DNA of 14,093 nt, taken from contig JAEZNC010000276.1 of assembly GCA_023441905.1 (NCBI GenBank), positions 1 to 14,093 on the forward strand, written 5' to 3'. Below the pieces are notes generated by a model. It was not told the DNA's origin. It saw only the letters and a list, made by a program, of their open reading frames with translations, and did not search any database. Positions 7,347-13,085 of the stretch are shown here, piece by piece (position 1 is the first letter of the stretch; every line of letters begins with the position of its first letter). Both the position numbers and the translations under genes were made by a program. Source of the stretch: Bacillota bacterium (lineage in GTDB: Bacteria; Bacillota; Clostridia; Christensenellales; SZUA-584).

Positions 7347-7397
7347 AACCTTTTTCTCTTAATGGCGTGTCTTTGCTATATTCAAGGGAAGGAGGTT
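7347..7397 (+). promoter_or_regulatory. Putative expression platform hiding the folT ribosome binding site
   Basis: AACCTTTTTCTCTT (7347-7360) can pair over 14 bp without a gap (three G-U) with AAGGGAAGGAGGTT (7384-7397), which contains the whole ribosome binding site of folT. A competing small hairpin GAGAAA/TTTCTC (7343-7358) shares the first strand. There is no T-run terminator between aptamer and gene, so control is probably at translation. Which fold goes with bound ligand is not shown by the sequence. Confidence 0.7.
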
Positions 7398-7404
7398 TTT
7401 TTGT

Positions 7405-7947
7405 ATGAAAAATTATAACGTTCGTACAATGATCATTATGGCGCTGCTTGCGGCGCTGGGCGCTGTGTTCAGCGCGTTTCTATCGGTAGAACTCAATTTC
7501 ACAGGCTTAAAAACGGTGGAACTTTCGCTCACACCGCTGCCCGTCATGCTCGCGGGTATATTCTTCGGGCCTCTCGCCGGAGGTATTGTGGGTTTTGTGG
7601 CCGATACGGCGGGCTTTTTTATGGGGGTGCAAATAGGGGCATATAATCCGGTATTCTCATTAACCATGGCGCTTTTCGGCGTGATAGCGGGCGTATTTTA
7701 TATGCGTAGCAAAAAGAACACCATTTGGAAGGCGACGGGTGCGGCGCTGACCGCGCAGGTGGTGTGCTCGGTGGTGCTCAACAGCTTTTTCGTCTGGGCT
7801 TTTTACGGCGTGCCTCTCGCGGCGTTGCTTCCGCCGAGGCTGATCAGCGCGGCGGTGGAGCTGCCTTTGTACGCATGGCTGCTGATGGTGCTGGTAGACA
7901 GCCTGTCGCCGATCGTGAACAAACGGCTCAAAATGGCCAGTGCGTAG
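7405..7947 (+). CDS. folT: Folate-family ECF transporter S component (FolT)
   Basis: This is a substrate-binding membrane subunit that captures folate and joins the shared ECF energy-coupling module (EcfA, EcfA' and EcfT, not encoded here). It has 180 residues and about six helices. The N-terminal RTMIIMALLAALGAVFSAFL and the following LSLTPLPVMLAGIFFGPLAGGIVGFVADTAGFF are typical of the FolT group, where the SLTPLPV loop and the GPLAGG turn recur. The AAGGAGG at 7389-7395 precedes the ATG at 7405. The THF riboswitch directly upstream supports folate as the substrate independently of the protein sequence. It forms a single-gene unit closed by a strong terminator. Confidence 0.93.
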   Translation: MKNYNVRTMIIMALLAALGAVFSAFLSVELNFTGLKTVELSLTPLPVMLAGIFFGPLAGGIVGFVADTAGFFMGVQIGAYNPVFSLTMALFGVIAGVFYMRSKKNTIWKATGAALTAQVVCSVVLNSFFVWAFYGVPLAALLPPRLISAAVELPLYAWLLMVLVDSLSPIVNKRLKMASA

Positions 7948-7956
7948 ACAAACCAG

Positions 7957-7997
7957 AAACAGCGGGGCGGATGGACTGCTCCGCTGTTTTTATTTTT
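7957..7997 (+). terminator. Terminator between folT and the DapF-family gene
   Basis: The stem CAGCGGGGC/GCTCCGCTG (9 bp, one G-U), flanked by AAA/TTT, is followed by TTTTTATTTTT. It begins about 10 bases past the folT stop. The facing gene ends at 8002, so the same hairpin may also serve it, though its T-run on the minus strand is short. Confidence 0.9.
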
Positions 7998-8001
7998 CCG
8001 T

Positions 8002-8859
8002 TTATATGGACAGCGTCTCAAAGAAATCGTCGCTGAGCAGCATGGTGCCCACATAAACTACAGGGCCTGTCATAAAAACGTCGAGGTTTTTTGAAATCTC
8101 GATTTCCAATGTGCCGCCCGGCATATGAACGGTCATCGGAGAATCTGCCAAACCCAGCTGATACACCGCACCGGCTGCTGCGCAGCTGCTGCTGCCCGAG
8201 GCAAGCGTGTAACCTGCGCCGCGTTCATATATCTCGATTTGAATGTTGTTTCGATTCAGCACCTTCACGATCTGCGTATTGATGTGGTTCGGGAAGTAGT
8301 CGGCTGTTTCGGAATACGGCCCGATCTCGCAGACCTTCTCCTTGGAGATTTGGTCCATGGGGATCACGCAGTGCGGGTTGCCGATGGATACACAGGTGCA
8401 GCGGTACGTTTTGCCGCCGAATTCGAGCGGTACGTCCACGAGTGTTTGTGGGGTGCACACCGCGCCAACGTCGCCACTGTCGAAAGACAGCCGACCCATT
8501 GAAACGCGCATCGCTTTGCCTGTGTCGTCAAGGAATGAAACCTGAACTTTGCCGCCCAGCGTATACAAATCAAAGGAGTCGCTTTTCACATACCCGGCAT
8601 CCTTGAGGTAGGCGGAAAAGATGCGCACGCCGTTCCCGCTCTTCTCGGCTTCGCTTCCGTCGGGATTGAATATGCGCACACCGGGTATCCCGTTTTCGCT
8701 GACCGGACCTATCAGCATACCGTCGGAACCGAGACCGAAATTCCGGTCGCAGACGGTCTTGATCATGGGGGCGGTCAGCTGCGCTTTGTTTATGACGCTA
8801 TCATAAACGAGATAATCGTTGCCGAGCCCGTGGTATTTTTTAAAAATCAGTTCGCTCAT
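8002..8859 (-). CDS. DapF-family protein with both catalytic cysteines replaced by serine
   Basis: The fold and length (285 aa) are those of diaminopimelate epimerase, which interconverts LL- and meso-diaminopimelate for lysine and peptidoglycan. Family stretches are clear: KYHGLGNDYLVYD at the start, NPDGSEAEKSGNGVRIF at about 65-81, GNPHCV at 160-165 and ERGAGYTLASGSSSCAAA at about 212-229. In known DapF the two acid-base cysteines lie in MCGNG and ACGTG/ACGSG. Here they are Ser74 (AGC codon, KSGNG) and Ser221 (TCG codon, ASGSS), and the Glu of GxGET is Tyr. Ordinary DapF activity is therefore doubtful. It may be a paralogue with another reaction, or a Ser-based variant. The ATG at 8859 follows AAAAGGGG. 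It is a single-gene unit with no lysine genes nearby. Family assignment is firm, function is not. Confidence 0.9.
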   Translation of the reverse strand: MSELIFKKYHGLGNDYLVYDSVINKAQLTAPMIKTVCDRNFGLGSDGMLIGPVSENGIPGVRIFNPDGSEAEKSGNGVRIFSAYLKDAGYVKSDSFDLYTLGGKVQVSFLDDTGKAMRVSMGRLSFDSGDVGAVCTPQTLVDVPLEFGGKTYRCTCVSIGNPHCVIPMDQISKEKVCEIGPYSETADYFPNHINTQIVKVLNRNNIQIEIYERGAGYTLASGSSSCAAAGAVYQLGLADSPMTVHMPGGTLEIEISKNLDVFMTGPVVYVGTMLLSDDFFETLSI

Positions 8860-8903
8860 GGTTTACCCCTTTTGGTTCAATCGATTCGGGATGATTTCAT
8901 TCC

Positions 8904-8909
8904 ATTATA
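8904..8909 (-). promoter_or_regulatory. Extended -10 promoter of the DapF-family gene
   Basis: On the minus strand TGATATAAT (TGn plus TATAAT at 8904-8909) lies about 45 bases upstream of the start codon. No good -35 is present, which fits an extended -10 promoter. Confidence 0.55.
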
Positions 8910-9001
8910 TCACAATTCTTTTGCGGGTCGCCGCCTGAAATCTGCGCTTTTGATTTGGACATGCCCAAATGCGAAAAAGTTAATAAAAAAGGTATTTTGT
9001 C

Positions 9002-9031
9002 TTGTTACTTTTTTATCAATTGTGTTATAAA
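9002..9031 (+). promoter_or_regulatory. Promoter of the EAL gene
   Basis: TTGTTA (9002-9007) and TATAAA (9026-9031) are 18 bp apart in an AT-rich stretch. The leader to the chosen start at 9165 would be about 125 bases. I looked for a c-di-GMP riboswitch in it and found none of the conserved blocks. Confidence 0.5.
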
Positions 9032-9164
9032 TACTTTAATAACAGCTATTTTTAAAAATGGAGAAACATAGAGGTCACTTGAGTATAAAGCAATGACGCT
9101 TTTGATCATACCTGATTCATGGGTTTGTTCAAGGGTTTCTTTTTTGAAAGGCGGATACAACGCG

Positions 9165-10400
9165 ATGATATTTGCAGCATCGGGACAGACAAGAAAAGAG
9201 CCGGACATCAAAAGAATATTAAAGAATGAAGATTTAATCGTGCATTTTCAGCAGGTGGTGTACATGACGAGAAAGGTCGTCTGCGGTATGGAAGGGCTGA
9301 TTCGCGGCTTTGAGGGAGGGACGGTTGTTTCTCCCAAGGCGCTTTTTGACGCCGCGATAAAAAAGGGGCTCACACTGCAGCTCGACAGGCTGTGCCGCGA
9401 GAAGGTGCTGGAGGCGTTCGGGCAAATATATCCGAAGAATAAAGACAAGCTGCTGTTTATTAACCTTGACCCATCCGTTCTTGATCAGGCAAAGGGAAAC
9501 GATTATCTGATTAAACAGACGCAAAAGTACGGTATTCATCCGAGCAACATCGTTGTGGAGATCAATGAAACGAAAGTGCTCAACAGCAACGCGCTCAAAG
9601 AATTTATAGACCGATACCGCGGCGCCGGCTTTTTGCTTGCGCTTGACGATGTGGGGGCCGGCTTCTCCAATCTTGATCGCATTCCCATCGTAAAGCCCGA
9701 TATCATTAAGGTGGATATCGCTTTAATTCGCGGTATTGAAGCCGACTATCATAAGCAGGAGGTCGTCAAGTCGCTGATCCGTCTGGCCACACAGATCGGC
9801 GCGATGGTGGTGGCCGAGGGCGTGGAAACGGAGCAGGAAGCGATAGAGACGCTGCGCCTCGGGGTTAACATGATACAGGGCTTTTACTTCTCAAAGCCCG
9901 CGGCATTGTCCGCCGAACCGTTCGCGAATAGCCGCATCAATATGCTGGCTGATAAATATAAGCAGTATGTTACCGAGGCGCTCCGCTTTGAACAGCGCGC
10001 TTACGATAAGATTGCGCTGATTGCCAAAAAGGCGCTGGCCGAGCTGAGCGGCGCGGAGAATTTTGACGAGCAGCTGCGCAGCGTTGTCGGAAATCACAGC
10101 GCCATGGAATGCGCTTATGTGCTGAACGAAAACGGCCTGCAGTGCAGCGACACCGTGTTTGGCAGCGGCAAATGCGGTGCCCGCGACAACCTCATTTTTT
10201 ACTCGGCCCGTCCGGGCGCGGACCATTCGATGAAACGGTATTATTTTCACGTGAGGAACGGCAAGCGCGACAAATACGTGACGGAGCCGTATGTGTCGCT
10301 TGCGACGGGCAATCTTTGTGTGACATTCGCGGAGGTATTCAAAAACGCGGAGAATAAGAAGTTTATACTGTGCATGGATTTTTGCACGGCGGAGTGGTAG
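9165..10400 (+). CDS. EAL-domain c-di-GMP phosphodiesterase with C-terminal sensor-like domain
   Basis: The protein should cleave cyclic di-GMP to pGpG. In the 411-residue reading the EAL domain spans about 15-245 and keeps the metal and catalytic residues: Glu43 in MEGLIR (the EAL signature reads EGL), Asn100 in FINLDP, Glu132 in VVEINET, Asp161-Asp162 in LDDVGAGFSN, Lys182 in DIIKVD, Glu218 and Glu221 in AEGVETE, and Gln238 in QGFYFSKP. A helical linker leads to a domain of about 130 residues with YYFHVRNGK and YVTEPYVSLATGNLCVTF, which looks like a Cache/PAS-like sensor, as in YkuI-type proteins (inference). There is no membrane helix, so it is cytoplasmic. I chose the ATG at 9165, 10 bases after AAAGGCGG; the ATG at 9093 has no site. 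Confidence 0.92.
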   Translation: MIFAASGQTRKEPDIKRILKNEDLIVHFQQVVYMTRKVVCGMEGLIRGFEGGTVVSPKALFDAAIKKGLTLQLDRLCREKVLEAFGQIYPKNKDKLLFINLDPSVLDQAKGNDYLIKQTQKYGIHPSNIVVEINETKVLNSNALKEFIDRYRGAGFLLALDDVGAGFSNLDRIPIVKPDIIKVDIALIRGIEADYHKQEVVKSLIRLATQIGAMVVAEGVETEQEAIETLRLGVNMIQGFYFSKPAALSAEPFANSRINMLADKYKQYVTEALRFEQRAYDKIALIAKKALAELSGAENFDEQLRSVVGNHSAMECAYVLNENGLQCSDTVFGSGKCGARDNLIFYSARPGADHSMKRYYFHVRNGKRDKYVTEPYVSLATGNLCVTFAEVFKNAENKKFILCMDFCTAEW

Positions 10401-10449
10401 AAATTAGCCTGAAACCTGTCTCGGCATGCGAATAAAATTCACCCGGTCT

Positions 10450-10662
10450 TCACACGCGGCGGCGATGGCCGCAGGTTTGGCAGACTGCGTACGTCACGGT
10501 GCGCGAGCGCCTTCCGCGTATCAGCATAAAAAGCGCAATCCAGCCGATGACCGGGATGAGGAGCAAAAAGATATAAAAAAGCGTGAGCAGGCAGCCGCGC
10601 GGGCGCTGCTCGGCAACCGCGGTCACAATCACATTCTGGCTGCTGCATCGACTGCAAATCAT
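10450..10662 (-). CDS. Small zinc-ribbon membrane protein (70 aa)
   Basis: I do not recognise a named family. The protein begins with MICSRCSSQNV (a CxxC knuckle), has a hydrophobic stretch at about 24-48 (LLTLFYIFLLLIPVIGWIAL), then a basic RGRRSR and a second CxxC in CQTCGHRRR at the C-terminus. The two CxxC pairs could form one zinc ribbon with the membrane segment inserted between them, with both ends in the cytoplasm if the hydrophobic part is a hairpin. The ATG follows GAGGG by six bases, and a promoter lies upstream, so the gene is probably real despite its size. It converges with the EAL gene (49 bases between stop codons) with no clear terminator between them. Function is unknown. 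Confidence 0.75.
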   Translation of the reverse strand: MICSRCSSQNVIVTAVAEQRPRGCLLTLFYIFLLLIPVIGWIALFMLIRGRRSRTVTYAVCQTCGHRRRV

Positions 10663-10696
10663 ATTAATCCCTCAAACATCAAAATCTGACACGTAT

Positions 10697-10723
10697 ATTA
10701 TAACAAAAATAAAGCCGGGTCAA
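10697..10723 (-). promoter_or_regulatory. Promoter of the small zinc-ribbon gene, overlapped by a palindrome
   Basis: On the minus strand TTGACC (10718-10723) is followed by TATAAT (10697-10702, 15-bp spacing) or TAATAT (10695-10700, 17-bp spacing). The -35 lies inside the palindrome CCGGGTCAATGCCCGG (10715-10730), so a protein bound there would block it. Confidence 0.5.
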
Positions 10724-10852
10724 TGCCCGGGCGAGTGATAATAACCCAAAGATCAATACATTATTGACCGACTGTAATGAAAGGCGCTGAAAAGTTCAAA
10801 AACAACAATGCAGTCGTTGGGCTTTGTCAGCGGGCTGACGGTCAATGCCCGG
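10715..10852. repeat. Direct and inverted GGTCAAT repeats
   Basis: GGTCAATGCCCGG occurs at 10718-10730 and again, exact over 13 bp, at 10840-10852. Between them the inverted repeat TCAATACATTATTGA carries the same TCAAT half-site on both strands (about 10753-10767). The first copy forms the hairpin CCGGG-TCAATG-CCCGG, which on the minus strand is followed by CTTTATTTTT and could be a weak terminator for the HD-GYP gene. The arrangement suggests an operator set or a leftover small repeat. There is no gene in 10663-10861. Confidence 0.5.
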
Positions 10853-10861
10853 CTTTGCACT

Positions 10862-11566
10862 TTATCTGCTGAATTTGCGATGAAGCTTTTCCATCACGGC
10901 AACATACTCGCGGCTGAATTTATCGCCTTCCTGCTTAATGAGCGAAATGGCTTCGCCAATGCTGCGCGCGGGGCGGTATGGCCGGTAAGAGGTGATGGCG
11001 TCCAGCACATCGGCAATCATCGTGATTTTGGCCAGCGGATGTATCTCATCGGACTTGAGTCCATATGGGTAGCCGCTGCCATCCAATCGTTCGTGATGCT
11101 GCATGATCACCGCCATGCTGTCACTGTTGAGGCCGCAGCCCGCCACAAGGCTCATTCCAAGCTCGCTGTGTTTTTTTATGAGGTTCATTTCCGCTTCGCT
11201 TAATGACGTGTTTTTTTGTATAATCGTCATGGGAATCAGCAGTTTGCCAACATCATGAAGCAGACCGCCAAGCGTTAAGCTGTACAGAGAATTTCTGTCC
11301 ATATTCAATTCAACAGCAATCATGACCGAAATAAGCGCCACATTGACCGAATGCTCGTAAACCCATCCGTATCGGGTATAAAGAGAATCAAGTATCTGCC
11401 GCCACGATTTCCCGTTCGAATCAGCGAATATCTGCCAAAGAACCTCGGTTGGATAGCTGAATATATCCGGGCCGGCAGGATAAAGGTCGGAAAATGGCTG
11501 GCTTTCAACGATATCGTGGGGAGGCAGTTTGGCAATGTTATTGCCGATCAGTTGTATTTGCTCCAA
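10862..11566 (-). CDS. HD-GYP domain phosphodiesterase
   Basis: It is expected to hydrolyse cyclic di-GMP. In the longest reading (268 aa from a TTG at 11668) the domain shows His106 in YEHSVNV, His138-Asp139 in LLHDVGK, His167 in KKHSELG, His191-His192-Glu193 and the GYP-type loop DGSGYP at 196-201, then IADVLDAITSYRPYRPA, the usual C-terminal half of the family. About 70-90 N-terminal residues before the domain match nothing I know. No ATG precedes the domain. I prefer the TTG at 11566 (234 aa) because AAAAGGGG lies eight bases upstream, the same site type as the DapF-family gene; TTG 11668 and GTG 11632 lack one. It is a single-gene unit, 304 bases downstream of the DUF2508 gene. The domain call is firm; the start is uncertain. 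Confidence 0.9.
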   Translation of the reverse strand: MEQIQLIGNNIAKLPPHDIVESQPFSDLYPAGPDIFSYPTEVLWQIFADSNGKSWRQILDSLYTRYGWVYEHSVNVALISVMIAVELNMDRNSLYSLTLGGLLHDVGKLLIPMTIIQKNTSLSEAEMNLIKKHSELGMSLVAGCGLNSDSMAVIMQHHERLDGSGYPYGLKSDEIHPLAKITMIADVLDAITSYRPYRPARSIGEAISLIKQEGDKFSREYVAVMEKLHRKFSR

Positions 11567-11689
11567 TGGCCATACCCCTTTTTGTTCCCCGTTTTTTTTG
11601 CTCTGATTCTGGCCGCTTTTTTTCGTGCGCACTATAAAAGTCTCACTTTTGCGTATTAGTATGATCAACAGGTAAACATTATATTAAAA

Positions 11690-11718
11690 ATTATATAGTA
11701 AAATTCATAACCATACAA
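11690..11718 (-). promoter_or_regulatory. Promoter of the HD-GYP gene
   Basis: On the minus strand TTGTAT (11713-11718) and TATAAT (11690-11695) are exactly 17 bp apart. The start near 11683 gives a leader of about 117 bases to the preferred TTG at 11566. A second TATAAT lies just downstream without a matching -35. Confidence 0.65.
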
Positions 11719-11720
11719 GC

Positions 11721-11789
11721 AAAAAAGCACCGTTTGATGGTGATATGTCATGAAATCAGCTTTTCTTGTCATCATTAATGGCGCGGTGC
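11721..11789. other. Imperfect 69-bp inverted-repeat element of unknown role
   Basis: GCACCG (11727-11732) pairs with CGGTGC (11784-11789). Inside, TGATGGTGATA (11735-11745) pairs with TGTCATCATTA (11767-11777) over 11 bp with three G-U pairs if the plus strand is transcribed; on the minus strand these become A-C mismatches. On the minus strand the outer stem is followed by six T (11721-11726), so it may be a second terminator after the DUF2508 gene or a terminator-like remnant. No matching RNA family comes to mind. Confidence 0.45.
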
Positions 11790-11835
11790 TGACGGGAGAT
11801 ATCAAAACGTGTAAAATTTGGGTATAAAACAGAAT

Positions 11836-11863
11836 AAAAAAGCAGAGACGGTGCGTCTCTGCT
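11836..11863 (-). terminator. Intrinsic terminator of the dnaX-ebfC-recR-DUF2508 unit
   Basis: The perfect 10-bp stem AGCAGAGACG/CGTCTCTGCT (11841-11850 and 11854-11863) has a 3-base loop and is followed on the minus strand by TTTTTATTCT. It begins 7 bases past the DUF2508 stop codon. Confidence 0.93.
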
Positions 11864-11870
11864 AACGTGC

Positions 11871-12059
11871 CTACAGGGCTTCTTTATGCATCTCTCTTGC
11901 TTTTTTAAGCATGTATACGTATCTTTTTTTGGCCGCTTCCATGTCGTATATCGCAAAATCGACAAGGTCGGGGTCTGCCACATTATCAAAGTAGTTCTGG
12001 GCTGCGAGCCAGATGGCATAGGCCCGCTTCACATCATTTGAATACTCGTTTAATTCCAT
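11871..12059 (-). CDS. DUF2508 (YaaL-like) family protein
   Basis: This small, mostly helical, soluble protein of 62 residues belongs to the DUF2508 family. The stretch AYAIWLAAQNYFDNVADPDLVDFAIYDMEAAKKRYVYMLKKA is typical of it. Its position directly after recR is the same as yaaL in Bacillus subtilis, which supports the call. The role is unknown; constant linkage to recR suggests a DNA metabolism connection at most. I chose the ATG at 12059 because GGGAGG lies seven bases upstream; an earlier in-frame ATG at 12104 has no site and lies in the recR-DUF2508 gap. It is the last gene of the unit. In B. subtilis bofA follows here, whereas this genome has the HD-GYP gene. Confidence 0.87.
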   Translation of the reverse strand: MELNEYSNDVKRAYAIWLAAQNYFDNVADPDLVDFAIYDMEAAKKRYVYMLKKAREMHKEAL

Positions 12060-12122
12060 ACCGCATCCTCCCAAATTCAGGTTGATGCTGTGTATTATCG
12101 CCAATTGTCACCGTTTGTATAC

Positions 12123-12728
12123 CTAGTACAGTGTGCGTCCCTCAATCGCGCGCGAAAGCGTGACTTCATCTGTATACTCAAGATCCGCGCCCACGGGTAC
12201 GCCATGGGCGATGCGCGTGATTTTGGATACGATCGGGCGGATGGTCTTTGCGATGTAGGCGGCTGTGGCCGTGCCCTGAACATCCGGATTGGTTGCGAGG
12301 ATCACTTCGGCAACGGTGCCGCCCGCAAGCCGGTCAATAAGCCCCGCGATATTGATATCGTCCGGGCCGATGCCGTCCATTGGGGAAATCACGCCGTGCA
12401 GCACATGGTAAACGCCCTTGAATTCACGCGTTTTTTCGATCGCGAGCACGTCCTTGATATCCGAGACCACGCAAATCAGCGAGCCGTCGCGCCCGGGGTC
12501 CGCACACACGCCGCAGAGCGGCTCGCCCTGCTGCATGAGGTTGCCGCAGCTTGGGCAGTAAACCGCCGCTTTTTTTGCGTAAAACAAATCCTTCGCGAAC
12601 TCCTCAACGTCGTTGTCGCTCATATGAATTACGTGAAACGCGAGACGCTGGGCGGTTTTCTGGCCGATGCCGGGCAGCTTCGCAAACTGGTTGATCAGTC
12701 TCGCCACAGGTTCGATGATACCGCTCAA
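12123..12728 (-). CDS. recR: Recombination protein RecR
   Basis: RecR works with RecF and RecO to load RecA on gapped DNA and forms a ring clamp. The 201 residues show the helix-hairpin-helix LPGIGQKTAQRLAF (about 18-31), a four-cysteine zinc finger (Cys58, Cys61, Cys72, Cys75) and a Toprim domain from about 80 (ICVVSDIKDVLAIE, then TNPDVQGTATAAYIA), ending in the usual ADLEYTDEVTLSRAIEGR. I place the start at the TTG at 12728, one base past the ebfC stop, with GGAGG 11 bases upstream inside the end of ebfC. This gives the family length of about 200 residues; the longer reading from 12770 only translates ebfC in another frame. The use of TTG and the tight junction suggest translational coupling. 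Confidence 0.95.
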   Translation of the reverse strand: MSGIIEPVARLINQFAKLPGIGQKTAQRLAFHVIHMSDNDVEEFAKDLFYAKKAAVYCPSCGNLMQQGEPLCGVCADPGRDGSLICVVSDIKDVLAIEKTREFKGVYHVLHGVISPMDGIGPDDINIAGLIDRLAGGTVAEVILATNPDVQGTATAAYIAKTIRPIVSKITRIAHGVPVGADLEYTDEVTLSRAIEGRTLY

Positions 12729-12729
12729 G

Positions 12730-13074
12730 CTAGAACATGCCTCCAAGATCAATGCCGCCGGTGACCGCATTGATTTTGTGCTGCATCACGCTTTCTGCTT
12801 TGGCAATCGCTTCGTTGACTGCTGCCATAATCAGATCTTCGAGCATCTCGATATCATCGGGATCGGCCGCCTCGGGAGAGATTTTGATGCTGATAATTTT
12901 TTTGGCACCGTTCGCTTTGACGGTGACCGCGCCGCCGCCCGCGGTGGCTTCCACCTCAGCCTGCTCGGCTTCGGCCTGCGCCGCCGCCATATCCGCCTGC
13001 ATTTTCTGCGCTTTGGCGAGCATCGAACCCATGTTCATGGCACCGCCGCCGCCGAAAGATTTTCTCTTTGACAT
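12730..13074 (-). CDS. ebfC: YbaB/EbfC family nucleoid-associated protein
   Basis: This small dimeric DNA-binding protein (114 aa) is usually encoded between dnaX and recR. The N-terminal part is Gly/Met rich (FGGGGAMNMGSMLAKAQKMQ), a helix full of Ala, Glu and Gln follows (about 20-42), and the core VTVKANGAKKIISIKISPEA is the YbaB signature region, followed by DDIEMLEDLIMAAVNEAIAKAE. AAGGAGG lies six bases before the ATG at 13074. The gap to dnaX is 11 bases, and recR begins one base after its stop codon. It is called yaaK in Bacillus subtilis. Confidence 0.95.
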   Translation of the reverse strand: MSKRKSFGGGGAMNMGSMLAKAQKMQADMAAAQAEAEQAEVEATAGGGAVTVKANGAKKIISIKISPEAADPDDIEMLEDLIMAAVNEAIAKAESVMQHKINAVTGGIDLGGMF

Positions 13075-13085
13075 GAGAAACCTCC

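Noticed and set aside
9038..9164. c-di-GMP riboswitch in the EAL leader
   Set aside because: I found none of the conserved class I or II blocks and no stable P1-closed structure.
11567..11870. c-di-GMP riboswitch or hidden gene before HD-GYP
   Set aside because: The stretch holds the leader, the promoter, an inverted-repeat element and a terminator, with no aptamer blocks and no ORF that has a binding site.
12729..12770. Upstream extension of RecR
   Set aside because: It overlaps ebfC in another frame, and family length fits the TTG at 12728.
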